A stretch of 64,000 nucleotides of DNA from Plasmodium coatneyi (lineage: Eukaryota; Apicomplexa; Aconoidasida; Haemosporida; Plasmodiidae): the NCBI RefSeq assembly GCF_001680005.1, contig NC_033566.1:558001-622000 (forward strand), written 5' to 3'. The translations under genes were made by a program, and so were the position numbers. Within the stretch, counting starts at the first letter, position 1; each line of letters opens with the position of its first letter. Shown here in pieces: positions 9,339-21,500 of the stretch. The notes under the pieces were generated by a model. The model ran no database searches, was not told the origin of the DNA, and worked only from the letters and a program-made list of their open reading frames with translations.

Positions 9339-10454
9339 ATGCCAAATGTTATCATAAAATGTGTCCTCCTTTTTTACCTCATTTATTGCCTCTCCTTTAT
9401 TGTAACTACAACCTGCCTGATAAGCCATAATGGAAGAACTTTAAAAAACTGGTTTAGCCAATTTAGTGATGACATTTTTTCACCTGAACAGGTCATAAAA
9501 ATAAAAAAAAATAAAAAAAATAACTCACCAACTTTTGGTTGTCCATTTGATAAGCAAAAAAAACAGGCTACTTTCGAATGCGTCAGGAGACAACTGCTTA
9601 AATGTAGTGGGAAATTATTTAACGCATGGTGTGATAACTTGTCTATAATACATCCTAATGGAAAATTAAAAAGAGAACAAATTTATAATGAGGCAGAGCA
9701 TTATATAGTAACAAAAAAGGGAATAAATGAAAAGTTGAATTACATCGATTTGTCATCGTTCAGTACGTATTGCTCATTTTACAAATTGTATGTGCGCGAC
9801 TTGGTACACTTTAGTAACAATGCGGGGGCACATACTGGTACCTCCATCCCGAAGACAATTATTAAAAGATATTTTGTCAAAACAGACCATTTGAATAGCG
9901 ATCCACTGGAAGAAAATAGCTATATTTTCATTTCAGGCGCAAAAAAGGAAAGCCTAAAAGGGGAAAATGAAAATCCACCGTACAGTAAAATTTACAACAC
10001 AGTAGCGAACATAATACATTATTACTACGTTATCTTTATAAACAAAATACTGGATCACACTTTCTACTTTGTATATAGCCAGGGCCATAAGAAGGAAAGC
10101 GCTACACATAGCACCAGTAGTAGTTATTTAATTTATAAAAATGAAGTTATATACCCATTTCGAAATGGCGAAAGAGCCTGTGGGGGTGTTTCTTTCAAGG
10201 ACTACTCCCATTATGATGATCTACGAGATTTTTACGTAATTGAAATTTGTCACTGCTTCAACGGGATTACATACAGACAGAATATGTACCGTTTGTTGAA
10301 GAGGTTGTGCAAGCTATATTTTAATATCGAATTGGTTCCCTACATTTATCAGTTACCCCCCGTGTTTTACCACATCCTAATCATCCTTATCTGCTCCTTA
10401 ACGTTTTCCTACATTTTTTACAAAATTTTTCTAAAGTACAAAAATTGCTTTTGA
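9339..10454 (+). CDS. Conserved-type Plasmodium secretory/membrane protein, unknown function
   Basis: A 371-residue protein in one exon that I do not recognise. Residues about 4-26 form a hydrophobic signal peptide (IIKCVLLFYLIYCLSFIVTT). The middle part has many Cys residues (FGCPFDK, FECVRRQLLKC, AWCDNL, TYCSFY, ERACGG, EICHCFNG) spaced as in a disulphide-bonded ectodomain. A single hydrophobic segment near the C-terminus (YHILIILICSLTFSYIFY) leaves a short basic tail. This suggests a type I membrane protein with a lumenal or extracellular domain. It is not a pir protein: the PIR motifs are absent and composition matches core genes. Its start lies 835 bp from that of the divergent SMN-like gene. 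A single-exon structure is assumed. Confidence 0.75.
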   Translation: MPNVIIKCVLLFYLIYCLSFIVTTTCLISHNGRTLKNWFSQFSDDIFSPEQVIKIKKNKKNNSPTFGCPFDKQKKQATFECVRRQLLKCSGKLFNAWCDNLSIIHPNGKLKREQIYNEAEHYIVTKKGINEKLNYIDLSSFSTYCSFYKLYVRDLVHFSNNAGAHTGTSIPKTIIKRYFVKTDHLNSDPLEENSYIFISGAKKESLKGENENPPYSKIYNTVANIIHYYYVIFINKILDHTFYFVYSQGHKKESATHSTSSSYLIYKNEVIYPFRNGERACGGVSFKDYSHYDDLRDFYVIEICHCFNGITYRQNMYRLLKRLCKLYFNIELVPYIYQLPPVFYHILIILICSLTFSYIFYKIFLKYKNCF

Positions 10455-11509
10455 TGTGGCGTACGGAGGCAACCGCATGGGCGACATAAAACATTTGAAC
10501 ATTGACAGAGGGGAATACAAAAACATCCAACCCATTACACTGCGTCCTATTTTGTAAATACCTCTATGTGTTAACTTGGTTAACGCAGCTATGCGTACTG
10601 ACTTCGAGAACAACCGCAAAATTGTTTATCCGTTGGCATTCACCCCACACTGGGCGGAATGCACAGGTACGTTTAAAAATACCCACATGGCATGTATGTA
10701 CGTTTGTGTCAATTTTCCCAATTCATTGTAAACTTCGACTTGTAACTAATCTACAAGGTAAAAACGTTTTTCTTTTTTTCGTAAAAAGCCAAGCACAACT
10801 AATTTACACATGTAAAATACATCCGCATAATGCAAAAAAAAAAGAAAAAGAAATCATTTCGTTAATTTTTCATTTTAATGATGTATTGTTGGAAAGAGCA
10901 TTCCTTTTCTTACGCAATTGTTTAACTTAATAATTTGATTGAGGTTGAATATTTTTTAAAATATTTTTAAAGAAATGTTTTCCATTTCGACCTCCCACTG
11001 TTCAGCGCATATTTATTTTTAACCTGTTTGTCGGCCCCGCATCCTTTACACTTTTAACAAAATTTTCGTTCGTTTCACTCTTATTGGAATTACGTGTTAT
11101 ATTCTTGCGGTTAATTCCCCCTATGTGATGTCACCATTATTTCTTTTTTTTTTTTTTTTATTTGCTCATCCCCTATTACTATTTGCTTCTTCACATGGTA
11201 TGCCACAGGGAGGGCATAACAAAAAAGGGATGCGTTTGGAAGAGTTTTCCCTTCTAACCCAGTTGTGCTTGTTGTTGCCGCTGAGCAATAGAACATCACC
11301 CAGTCTTCATCCTTTTTTGCAACATAAGCGTAGAAAAAATATTACCACACAAAAGAAGCACTTAACCCGTCATGTGCCAACTAGCTTAAGCAATGCATCC
11401 CTGAGACTTCGCGACTAACCTATTTGAACACGCGAATTGTATTTACATATATCAAGAAGCAGCTACATAAGAAGAGGAACAACAGCAAAAAAAAAAAGAA
11501 GTAGAAAAA
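10455..11509. other. Intergenic region between the 371-residue gene and EMC3
   Basis: About 1.05 kb with several poly-A/T runs. Short open frames on both strands lack coherent protein character. It holds the 3' region of the left gene and the promoter and 5' leader of EMC3. Confidence 0.7.
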
Positions 11510-13228
11510 ATGGATGCGCTAATGCTGGACGAAAAAATACGCATGTATGCCCTTGTGCCAATTTTCATAATTGTCGTTTTGGTCTGCATAATAAAAAGCA
11601 ACCTGGGGCAAATGGTCCGACCTATCATCAAACCGGACGTTGAGAAACTGAAGCAAAAGTAAATAGGAGCGATCAAAATGAGAGAAAAAAATTCCATTTC
11701 ATCGATTGTGTTTTTTTTTTTTTTTTTTTTTTTTTGTCGCATATGTTGCTCTGGTCTGCCATAAATTATACAGACAAACTTGTGCCTTCTTGCGTGCACC
11801 TGCAAATTGCCACGTTTCAGTTGGCACGAGCCAAAATTGAGTAAATATAGGTGAAATACTAATATAGACACTTTTTTTTCCCCCCTTCACCCCTTTTATT
11901 TTTTACAAAGTAACTTCCTAACTAGGTACACCCAGCTGAAAACGAATCATGGATTTATTTCCCCAGTTGCATTCCTAAGTCGAAAATATTTTTTTAATAA
12001 ACCGCAAGGTGGCTTTTTCAATGATTTACCTGAACAAGTTAATCCGTTTGATGCGCTCCTAAAGCAAGATCCCTCGGACCTGTTTGGAATGATGAAGAAC
12101 CAGATCCCCTTTTTGGTGTTACAGTTGGGGCTAGGGTTTTTAATAAACCTCTTTTTTTCTGGCTATTTAGTGGGTATGCTTCGCTAGGCGAGACTGTGCT
12201 GCGCATGTGCCCAAGTGTGCAACTGGGCACGCAAAAAATGCAGCACACGCAATACACACACGTATATTCCTTTTTGCTGTCACCCCCATTCAGCCAAAAT
12301 TCCCTTCCCCCTGACGTACAAATTCAAGTCAACCCTCCAGATGGGAATGGATATAGAATTGCTGGACATGAAATTTGTGTCCTCCCTCTCATGGTTAGAA
12401 TTTTTTTGCATGCGAGGGAGTTCATTCGTTCTAATTACCCACGTTCATACCACATCGGGGATTACATGAGCGTTTTTTTGTTTGTCCTTTTTACCAGTTC
12501 GTTGGCGCATTTCATCTTGCTGCAAAACCTCCACCCGTTAATCGCAGGTACTTCCTTGTCATGTTTGGATCGAGCGGCCTAATAAGCATCATTGATTATT
12601 TTGTTCTTCACGGTATGGAAAAAAAAAAAAAAATAGACGAAAGAGCAAATAGCCACGTATAACGGAGCAAAACTGTTGTGCGAACAAAAAGACAACTTCT
12701 CCTTTTTTTTTTTTTTTTTGCGAATAAAAATGTTGCAGACAAGGACAGGTCACAAAATAACCCAATGGAAAATTTGATGGCAACCCAAAATCCCCTAGCG
12801 AAACGTAATAGTAGCAAATAAGAGAGGATATTTTTTTTTGCACGAAAAATTAGTACATTGCACATAAAAAAGACCAACGAGGAATAATTAAATGTGCGCA
12901 TAAGCATGCACGTTAAAACCGCATTTGTTTTTGCTATTACGCGTGTACTTACGCCGCGTATTCGCCTTTTAATTTTCCCTTTGCAGAGCCTGCAAATATG
13001 AACAACGTGCCCGACTTGAAAAAGTTTTACGAGAAAAAGAAGGCCGAGCTGGAGAACGTGGTATTTAAAATGGAAAATATTTTATTTGTCCAACGTTGTT
13101 TGTGCGTCTCTGCATTTTGTTAGTCATCATAACAAACACCCCCGCCCCCCATTTTCCTCCCTATTTTGCAGAGGTATAAATTTTGGCTGGAAAATATCGA
13201 ATATGACCTTATAGTAAACTGGAAATGA
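11510..13228 (+). CDS. EMC3: ER membrane protein complex subunit 3 (EMC3), six exons
   Basis: EMC3 is the Oxa1/YidC-like core subunit of the ER membrane complex, which inserts transmembrane segments and tail-anchored proteins. Exons read as 11510-11658, 11926-12173, 12294-12393, 12548-12612, 12987-13060 and 13172-13228, with consistent phases, giving about 230 residues. Diagnostic stretches in order are LMLDEKIRMYALVPIFIIVV (first membrane segment), AFLSRKYFFNKPQGGFF, DPSDLFGMMKNQIPFLVLQL, KIPFPLTYKFKSTLQMGMD with ELLDMKFVSSLSW, YFLVMFGSSGLISIIDYFV, and the end WLENIEYDLIVNWK. These parallel human EMC3 block by block (RKYYFNNPEDGFF, KVPFPLTLRFKPML, VSSASWYFLNVFG), though the cytosolic C-terminus is shorter. 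No single open frame shows the gene because the exons are small. Longer frames in the same interval are intron read-through. Confidence 0.92.
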
Positions 13229-14014
13229 AAAGGTGCGTTGGAATGTAACTCCCCCCCTCCTCCTAATGTGTATGCACATGTTGCATACGTTCTTATGTGC
13301 GCATTTTTCTAGTGCTATGCAATTTTTTTTCCGTCTTTTTTTTTTAAAGGCATATTAACAAACCGTTATATTAACAACTAGGTTGTTCTGTTTATGTGCC
13401 AAACGTGTTCTCTTTTTCCTGTCCCTTCATTTCATCTTCACCTTCTTCGCATAGAACAATTTTTTTTTTTTTTTTTGTAAAAACTTTTAAAAGCATATAT
13501 TGTTTTTTAAAAAAGGAATTTGTCGTAATGATGAATTTAAAAACATCGATTTGGAGCGCAAGACGTCCGCTACTTCAACGTAGGTGTATGCACTGTATAA
13601 TCCATGCGTGTGGATACACTATTTTTACCGGTCTTTTTTTAAGTTACCGTGGATAAAAATCGGCACATATATATATGTATACATGTCTCTCACTCAGTTG
13701 GGGTCTATACCACTAGCAAATTTAATCCTCTATGCAGAATTTTCGAAATACAGCCAAATGGGGGGGCTAAACAATGTATATGTGAAAATATTGTCCGCTC
13801 ATGCTACAAATGTACAACAAAATGAATGTTATAAAAGGGCATTTTAGAAAAATAGCGGTTAATAATAATTTTCGCATCATTTTGGCCAAGTGTCAAATTT
13901 GCTTAATTTATTTGGTGACGCAATTATGTGCCAATTTAACGCTTAGTGGTTTTTTTTTTTTCTTTTTGGAGTCAATATTTTAGTGCATTCCATTTCCGCT
14001 AGCCAAATTTTACG

Positions 14015-14049
<35 letters not shown>

Positions 14050-14194
14050 TGCGAATGTATATATATACGTACGCGCGAAACCTAATACAGTCCTGAGGCA
14101 GATTTTAACGAAGGAACAAATTTGTTTTCTACCCAGTTTGTGGAACACGCGAACGAGAAAGTAGAAAAACCCGCAATTTGCAAAGTAATGCCAA
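13229..14194. other. Intergenic region between EMC3 and RBM42
   Basis: About 1 kb with poly-T near 13460 and a poly-A run of nearly 30 at about 14018-14046. No credible gene seen. It serves as the EMC3 3' region and the RBM42 promoter. Confidence 0.7.
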
Positions 14195-15419
14195 ATGAAC
14201 GCCAACGACGGAGAAGAGACGCAACTGGATAATGCATCCCCCACCAAAAATGACAAATCGAATAAACCCAAAGTAAGCACAAAAATGCGCGCCATACAAA
14301 AGTATGTATACCTTTGAAGTGGCAACAGTTCGAAAAAAATTGCACGAAATGTTTAATTAGGCACTGCACAAAAATGCATTCCAACTTAAGTGATACCACA
14401 TTTTTGCACTAATCTCATTATCCCGCTGTGCCAATGCAACGGAACTGCACGACGGTCAAAGTTGTTTGCTTGCAGACGCGGGTGGAACTCAATGTTATTT
14501 CGTTTTATCTTATACGTACGTCTACACAAAAGCATATATCTGAACGCTTTTCTCATCTTTTTTTTTTTTTTTCACCTCGCCACGCAGCCACATTTACGGA
14601 AGGCAGCCGGGGTAGTGTGGAAGGACTCATCATTGGATGACTGGCCAGAAAATGACTTTCGAATTTTTTGCGGAAATTTGGGAAACGAAGTGACTACGGA
14701 CATTTTAGCCAACGCCTTTAGAAAGTACAAATCGTTTAACATGGCAAAGGTGAGAAACATTCGAAGGCGTCAGCTGTGTGTGCGCTTTCGAATACATGTA
14801 CTTTTTACAATTTTCCCACTTATTTGGGGCCCCCCGAGTGAACAAGTGTTCATTTTCGTAAGTCTGCATTCCGACGCGGTGTAGATCCGAAGAAGCCACA
14901 TTGCATGATCAAACAACGCCCCTTTTAATCCCGTACAGGTAATTCGCGAGAAAAGGAACAATAAAACGAAAGGCTACGGTTTTGTGTCCCTCTCGAACCC
15001 CCAAGACATGCTAGATGCATTGAAAAATATGAACAATAAATTTATTGGGAATAGACCAATCATAGTTAAAAGGAGCAAGTGGAAAGACAGAGAAGTGGAC
15101 TCCAAAAAAAATAAAGACTTTGATAGCTTCGTCCAGAATATGTATGTTCCATCCAAGAAATTTAGGAAATTCAAAAAACCCGTCAGAAGTGATAATAAAG
15201 GTTAGAGCAAAAAAAAAAATGGCAACCTCTTTTTGGTCAACATTTTCTTTTCAACGTTGTAACGGTTTCAATTTACCACTAAAGTGAGGTGCACCCAAAG
15301 TGGCGTGCAACGTGAGCTATGCTTGTGCACATATATAGGTGGACACTCTTCTTTTCCTTCCCCCCGCCTTTTTAGAAGTGCAAGACAAATTGATAAACAA
15401 AAACGGAAATAACTACTGA
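14195..15419 (+). CDS. RBM42: RBM42-like RNA-binding protein (one RRM)
   Basis: RRM protein of the RBM42 family, associated with pre-mRNA splicing (tri-snRNP) and RNA processing. Exons are 14195-14272, 14588-14749, 14939-15200 and probably 15376-15419. The join gives about 181 residues. After an acidic N-terminus comes the family signature VVWKDSSLDDWPENDFRIFC (RNP2), then GNLGNEVTTDILANAF, the RNP1 motif TKGYGFVSLS, and NKFIGNRPIIVKRSKWKDRE, all typical of RBM42 and close to human RBM42. The C-terminus is basic. The exon 3 frame also meets a stop at 15203-15205. I prefer splicing at 15200 (AAAG|GTTAGA) because the acceptor at 15375 has a strong pyrimidine tract and adds 15 in-frame residues. 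An out-of-frame ATG at 14188 lies just before the start. Confidence 0.9.
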
Positions 15420-16888
15420 CATGGAAATAGTTACTCTGCGGATGAAGAAAATGATTTCCCACTTATCTTAGCGAGCATACCCCCTTTTGCGCATTATCGC
15501 GTTCTCACTTTTGCCGATATGTGGAGACCCCCCGTTGGTCTCGTTTCGAAGTTTGTTTGGGAACATTTCCCCCTCATAATCCTTTTTTTTTTTTTTTTTT
15601 TTGTCGTAATTTTAATTAATTTTTGTGACCTCTTTAACAACAATTTAGTAGCCAATTAGCTACTTCTTAGCAACCACTTAACAACCATTTTTGGACCCCT
15701 GTTGCCATTTTTTTTTTTACCGAATTTTTTAAAAAAGGGAGAAAATAACTACGAAATGATTTTTAATCATTAATATGTTTTTGATTTATGCAACTTCTTT
15801 TTATTTTCAACGGGATTATTTGGATAATCTCCGGCGGGAGGGTGAAACACCAGGAGAGTAAGGTTTCCCACCTCACCCTTTGAAAATGTTCAGAGTGTTC
15901 GCACACATGTGCCCCACGGGTACATATACACTTATCTGTATTTCCTGCATTACTCCCCCATTTTAGGAGTAAAAATAAACTCCTTGCTTTAGCCCGCTAC
16001 CCTTAATAAAATTTCCCCTTCTCCAGGGTACCTTTTAAAGGTTTTTTTTCCCCTCCACCCCTTTGGCATTTTAAGAACAAAATTGACGCAGCAGATGTGC
16101 TGTGTAGGTGTACACTTATATGTAGGTACGTACACCTGTATGCTCTGCTTACATATGCACTTGTAGTGTTCTTTCCCCGCGTATCAACCGTTTGCCCTTT
16201 TCATTCTATCATTTAATAATGACGCAAAAGGTACGACCACGGAAAAAGGTACAAAAAAGTAAATAGCAAACACCCAGCATTTGCATACATTTTATTGTAC
16301 ACTAGGTTCGCCGCTTCGATAAAAATGCAAAAGGGTAAATGAGTTTTCAATAGGATTATGTACCAATCAGTGTAGTGCTTCACCTTTTGGCCCGTTTTTT
16401 TTTTCTACGAAAGTCTATAGAACGTAAAAATTGCCCTTCCCCAGGGCGGGGATAATATTAGTGCCCTTTTCCCCGCCGTATGTGAAACGCCCGCCGGAAC
16501 ATATATTTATCATTTTCTGAAAAATAAAAAATATAAACCTTCGCTGAGCTGTGCTTATGACAAAATATCTTGTGAATTAATTTTTTTTATTTCACACAAG
16601 GTATTCGAGCAAGTACATCCCCATTATGCATTCCGCGAAGTAGGTACACTCATAAATTATAAGGGATAACAAAGCAGTTCAATTTTTACCTAAAGGGAAG
16701 AAGCAATATTTATGGTCGCTTCAGATGTGAGGGGATAATCTTCCCTGCGTATGCGTGAACAGTTCAGGGGCGCACATGCCAGCACACGCTTCAATCTTCG
16801 TGCCAAGGAACCTGCTAGCGGGTGTATCAGGAGCTTTCCCACCCACCTGCCATGTGCACCCCCCCCATGACCCAACGAAGCAACCAGG
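15420..16888. other. Intergenic region between RBM42 and the 177-residue gene
   Basis: About 1.5 kb of mixed AT-rich DNA with long poly-T near 15584-15602. No coherent frame, RNA gene or repeat was recognised. Confidence 0.7.
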
Positions 16889-17422
16889 ATGAACGCAACC
16901 AGGATCCTTCTAAGCAGCCAAAAAGTATTAAAAAGAAATGTAGAGTTTAAGGAGATATTCACCCCGAGGTGGTTCCTAGAATCGCCCAACTACAGCCGTA
17001 TGCCCCTATGGAGAAGATTTTTTGAAGGGCAATACACAAATGGGTCCTTTTTATTTTTTGGTAATGCATGGACATCCATGTTTGCTTTCGCCTTCATGTT
17101 ATGGTTTTCAAGAATATTCGACCCACCCCCCTTAGAGAGAGTTGATAAGTATTGGCTAAACTCACCCAAGTTCAGGATCCTATCTGCCTTTTACAATGAA
17201 GGAAAAAGGCCAGGTGTGAAAATATCTCTGATGACCTACGAAGCGAGATACTTCTACAGGGGCATAGATCACCCCTTTACAATTAACGAGATAAAAGACT
17301 TATGGTTTAAATTGAGGGAGAATTATATTATTGAGAGCATTCCAGCCATTCAATACCCGCACGTTTTTAGGCAGTACAACAATGTCTCTACGCCTGCAGA
17401 TTTGCATGTACATCTTCACTGA
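16889..17422 (+). CDS. Small conserved-type membrane protein, probably mitochondrial
   Basis: A 177-residue single-exon protein that I cannot assign to a family. The N-terminus (MNATRILLSSQKVLKRNVEF) is basic, hydroxylated and free of acidic residues, as in a mitochondrial targeting signal. One membrane segment is seen at about residues 52-77 (TNGSFLFFGNAWTSMFAFAF and onwards). The rest is soluble, aromatic-rich and orderly, with no low-complexity insertion, which in Plasmodium suggests a conserved structural subunit. A single-span inner-membrane subunit of a respiratory complex or ATP synthase is one possibility, by inference only. The ATG at 16889 is chosen because it starts the presequence-like stretch. 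The gene is convergent with the large minus-strand gene to its right. Confidence 0.75.
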   Translation: MNATRILLSSQKVLKRNVEFKEIFTPRWFLESPNYSRMPLWRRFFEGQYTNGSFLFFGNAWTSMFAFAFMLWFSRIFDPPPLERVDKYWLNSPKFRILSAFYNEGKRPGVKISLMTYEARYFYRGIDHPFTINEIKDLWFKLRENYIIESIPAIQYPHVFRQYNNVSTPADLHVHLH

Positions 17423-18568
17423 GGAAAATTTGGATCTCCCTTACTGTGGGGTACATCACCTGTTTGTATGGAGCTGTGCCCGTTTGCTTCTCCATATCGT
17501 TGACGAAGCGTGGCCCAGGGGGACGTAACAGAGTTCAGGCTCCACCACGAATGCTTTGATGCGTAGTGCGTTTCCTATTAAGGGGAACCCTCCCCTCATT
17601 CGCGCAGCCATTTGGAAACCATTTGCAAACTATTCGGGGGAGACCAAATCGGTACCCTCTGTACCACGCGCATCCCGTTTAGACCTTTTACACACATACC
17701 TGTTTTGAGCAGACAAATGTGTTCATTCATTCGTTCGCTCGTTGCTTGTTTATTTATTTATTTTTTTGCTGCCTAGAATAACTCGCAACAGTCATAACTT
17801 TTGCGCCAGTGAAGTCGTTGCGCTAGGGCGTGTTCGTATCTTCACACTACTGGGGGCACCAGCGCATCAACACCGCTTTGCATTCGCCAAAATGAGATAG
17901 CGTCACCCCATAAATGCAGCGCAACCCCATATGGGTATCCATCCAAAGGGAAACACGGCAGGCTGCCGCTTTATTAAGGGAACAAACGGTTTTCGCAAAT
18001 GTTTCGAGGGCCACCGCAACAACGGGATGTCCGTCCCTGAATATACACATGCTGCGTGTGCTGACGCAGAGGGAACGCCGCTATGCCAGACAGCGCATTC
18101 AGCACAAAATGGTACATTCTATCGAAAACGTGTGCAACGGTAAATTCGTATAGAAAGGTGCAAAATAGCCGTAAAATGGGCGAAAAAGTAAATGTTAATT
18201 TAGAATCATCAAATTTGCTGCCCATCCAAATGAGGAGAAAATTCAGCACAACAGAACATACGCGCTGAACGGGCACATAAATACAGGCACGACAAGGGAA
18301 ACAAACACCCATGTAGAAATTTTTCCACAAAATGAAAAGGACAAATAGAGCAGGTAAAATTTTCCCCAATCCAGGGAAGGAAAAAATAAAATAACACTTA
18401 ATTAAATTATGAGACGATGGAAATTAAAAAAGGCGAATGTGCCTCACAAAAAAGCTGCACACAAAAACACGCACAGCGCAATTCTATCCACGCAGGATAG
18501 GAACAGAAAAAACAAAAAAAGGAAAAGCGAAAGTGGAGATACGCCGCACGGTTGAGCAAATTATTGTT
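17423..18568. other. Convergent intergenic region; no gene seen
   Basis: About 1.1 kb between two facing 3' ends. Overlapping frames on both strands near 17.9-18.4 kb are short, lack family resemblance and look like chance frames in GC-richer DNA. Confidence 0.65.
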
Positions 18569-21500
18569 TTACCGATGGAGGCTGCCAACCCCAGCTGGAG
18601 CTACGCGCAGCACAAAGACGTTGCCTCTCCGTCTGTCCAACCGGCTGACACGCTCGTGCGCACGTATATTCGAAATTAGTACCTCCCGTATATCATCCAT
18701 AATTTCTCTTTTCACCTGATAAAAAGAATGCTTTAAAAAATCCACATTCGTTTCGACGAAAGTTGTGTCAATCACATCCATGTCTAGCCAAGCGTATTTA
18801 TCGAAGGAAATATAAACAGTGTCTGTTTTTTTAGACGTCTGATTGGACGTTTTAGACACCCTTTCTTTCATTTTTATATTATTAGACGTATTAACAGTGT
18901 TTTGGTTAAAATAAATGTGCTTCTTCTTATTTTTGAATAGCCATTTTCTTTTAAATTTTTTAAAGGCCTTGGATATTTTAAACCTCCTTTTGGATGTAAA
19001 GGCCCTTAAACTGGAGTCACTAAACTCCACCGTTTTGAGGAAATTTTCATTCAGGTAATTCTGCGCTAAATCTTCAGAAATGCAGGAGGCACCTTCATCA
19101 TAGTCATATGTGGATGTCTTACGAACGGTCTTATTGACATGTTGGTCATTCCCACTGGTGTTTGCATTAGTATTCGTGGATTTATTTTGTGTCTGACTTT
19201 CTTCTCTCTCATTTTCTTTCGCTCTGTTGTATTGCTTGTCACCCCTGTCAAACTGCTCCCCAATTCGCTCACTCTGTTTCATCCTCATTTTTTCCTCCAC
19301 GTAGGACGAATTGGGGAACAAAACGTTGTCACACATTTTGTATTTGTCTTCGTAATTCCCCGTGAGGAAATTACTTCGGTCCAAATTTAAATTCAAGTAA
19401 TCTTCACAATTATATATTTTGTACAGGGGTAACTTCAGCTTGAAAATTCTTTTTCCTAAACACTTTTCTCGATTCCACGTTTCGGAGTAGGTCAGGGCCT
19501 GGTCCCTCGTGTCTCCATACATGACGATGTGGTTGCAGTGGCTCCTCAAAACGAAAAAGTCTGTTTCTAGGAACTTGTCCAGTGGGTAATCTGGGTTCAG
19601 TAAAATGACTGTTTTGACTATGATTTGCTTGTTCTTTTTTTTTCCCCGCTTTTTGCCTGGCGGGCGTTCGATCGTACTGCCCCCCAAGCGGCACTCCTCA
19701 CTTCCATCATCGCTGCTATGATCGCTAATATCGTCGTTGGCCGCATCGCGCTTGGCCCCGCCTTCATCATGATCCCCCTTCTTCCCGGCCGACTTTTCAC
19801 TCTTCAGTACGTTATAAAACAGGTTATCCTCCACGCAGCTAGCGAACCCGTTAAAAAATAGCCTTGAACCACAGGAGTGACTTATCAGATGCACATTCTT
19901 AATGCCCGATTTTATAAGCTCCCGTATAAATGTTTTGAAAGAATTTCCCAAGACAGCCATTTCGGATCTTTTCCTCGCAACCGGGTAGGACAGAGCCGAA
20001 AGCGGACCCCACATGTAGCCTTCCCAGTGAAAAACAAACGGTTGGATGTAGGACGGCAACTTGGAAAAAGAAACCAAGTGAGCCAACTGAGAACATCCAT
20101 GATGTAACTTCACATTATATCCATGTATATATATAACAATTTCGTCTGGCATAAAATTTAAATTCTGTTTTAAAGATAATGATTGCCAACCTTCTACAAT
20201 AATTTTTTCCTTGTGTTGATGGCGATAATTTTCCCATTCATCTTCTTCAGCAAAAACCTGCGCAATTGTTTTATTCCTCTTCATATTATAGCTGGATAAA
20301 TTGGCACCATTCAAACTGCCAAAGGATTCATTGATACTCTTTACTGTGTCCCCCAAGGTGCTTATTATTTGTGTGTTCTTACTATTGTTATTATACTTGG
20401 ATCGAATGAACTTATCGATTTTCTTATTATTGGAGGTTATGTAGATAGATCCTTTTCTGTACTGTTTCGTGTACTTTTTTACAAATCCTTTTATCTTTGA
20501 ATTTTTCATTCTGCGCAGACTTACTTTTTTCATTGTCTTGTTGTAAATTTCTTTCCTTCCTTTATTCATATTTGAATAACTCCTTTTCGATTTTTTACTC
20601 TTCGTCCTTTTGTCCGTATACATTTTGTGCCTATCATTTTCTATGTCGTCACTGGAGTTATTTTTCACATTTTTTTTTCTTGAATTTTTGGCTATTCCCG
20701 ATTTTATAAAGGATTTAAAAATGTCCGAAAGGAATAACGCTTTGTTTTCTCCAAAATTTGATGTGCCACTTGATGTATCCTTTGGGTTAACTGTTTTTTC
20801 TTTCCATTTCTGTTCCTCATTTTTTTTTGCCTTCGGGGAGTCCATGCTTTTCCTTTCGTCCGATTCGACGTTCTTATCCTGCTCATTCGGTAGGGTAACT
20901 CTGTTTTTGTTCTGCTTTTTTTCTCCTTCTTGATGGTGTTTCGGGGTGCTCCCCTCAGATTCGCTTCTCCGCCTCGCCCTACCGACGCTTTCCCTCTTTT
21001 CATTGCTTCCCCCCTTTTCCATCCCCACGGTGGGGTGCTCCCTAAACTTCGCACGCAAAACGTTCTCACAGAGTAGTTCTTCTTCTCTGCACTGGAAACC
21101 TTCCTGTTCGTGTTCGCTATAAAGGGAAGGATCCTCCATGTATGAGTTTTCTTCCCCATGGAGCGGTACCCTTCTGCGCAGCTTCTTTCTTTTCTCCTTA
21201 TTCGGTGTTCTTCTCCCCGGTCCAACAACATGTAAACCATGGGATCGTCCCCCCCCACTGCACCGCCTGTCACTTCCGAAGCCGCTTATATTAACAACAA
21301 ATGTGTCATCCTTTCGGCAAAAGGAGGAGCTACTTCTGGCAGCGCTATCCTCTGTGAAGAGGTTGACATGTGGAGGAATATGGCACATTCCACGCTTCCT
21401 CTCTCTTTCGTTTGAACGTTTACCTGTTTGTTCATCTCTTCTGCCGAAATGCACTTCGATGGAGCTGCCACTGTCGCTGCCTCCACCCATGTGGCGATAA

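Noticed and set aside
12196..12582. Overlapping frames within the EMC3 gene (12196-12582 and 12215-12469)
   Set aside because: They mix exon 3 with intron sequence. The EMC3-like stretch ends at SLSW, where a donor joins it to YFLVMFG in exon 4.
14390..14884. Open frame of 164 codons over the RBM42 region
   Set aside because: It is intron plus exon 2 read through. Only the DNA at 14588-14749 has RRM character, and splice signals explain the rest.
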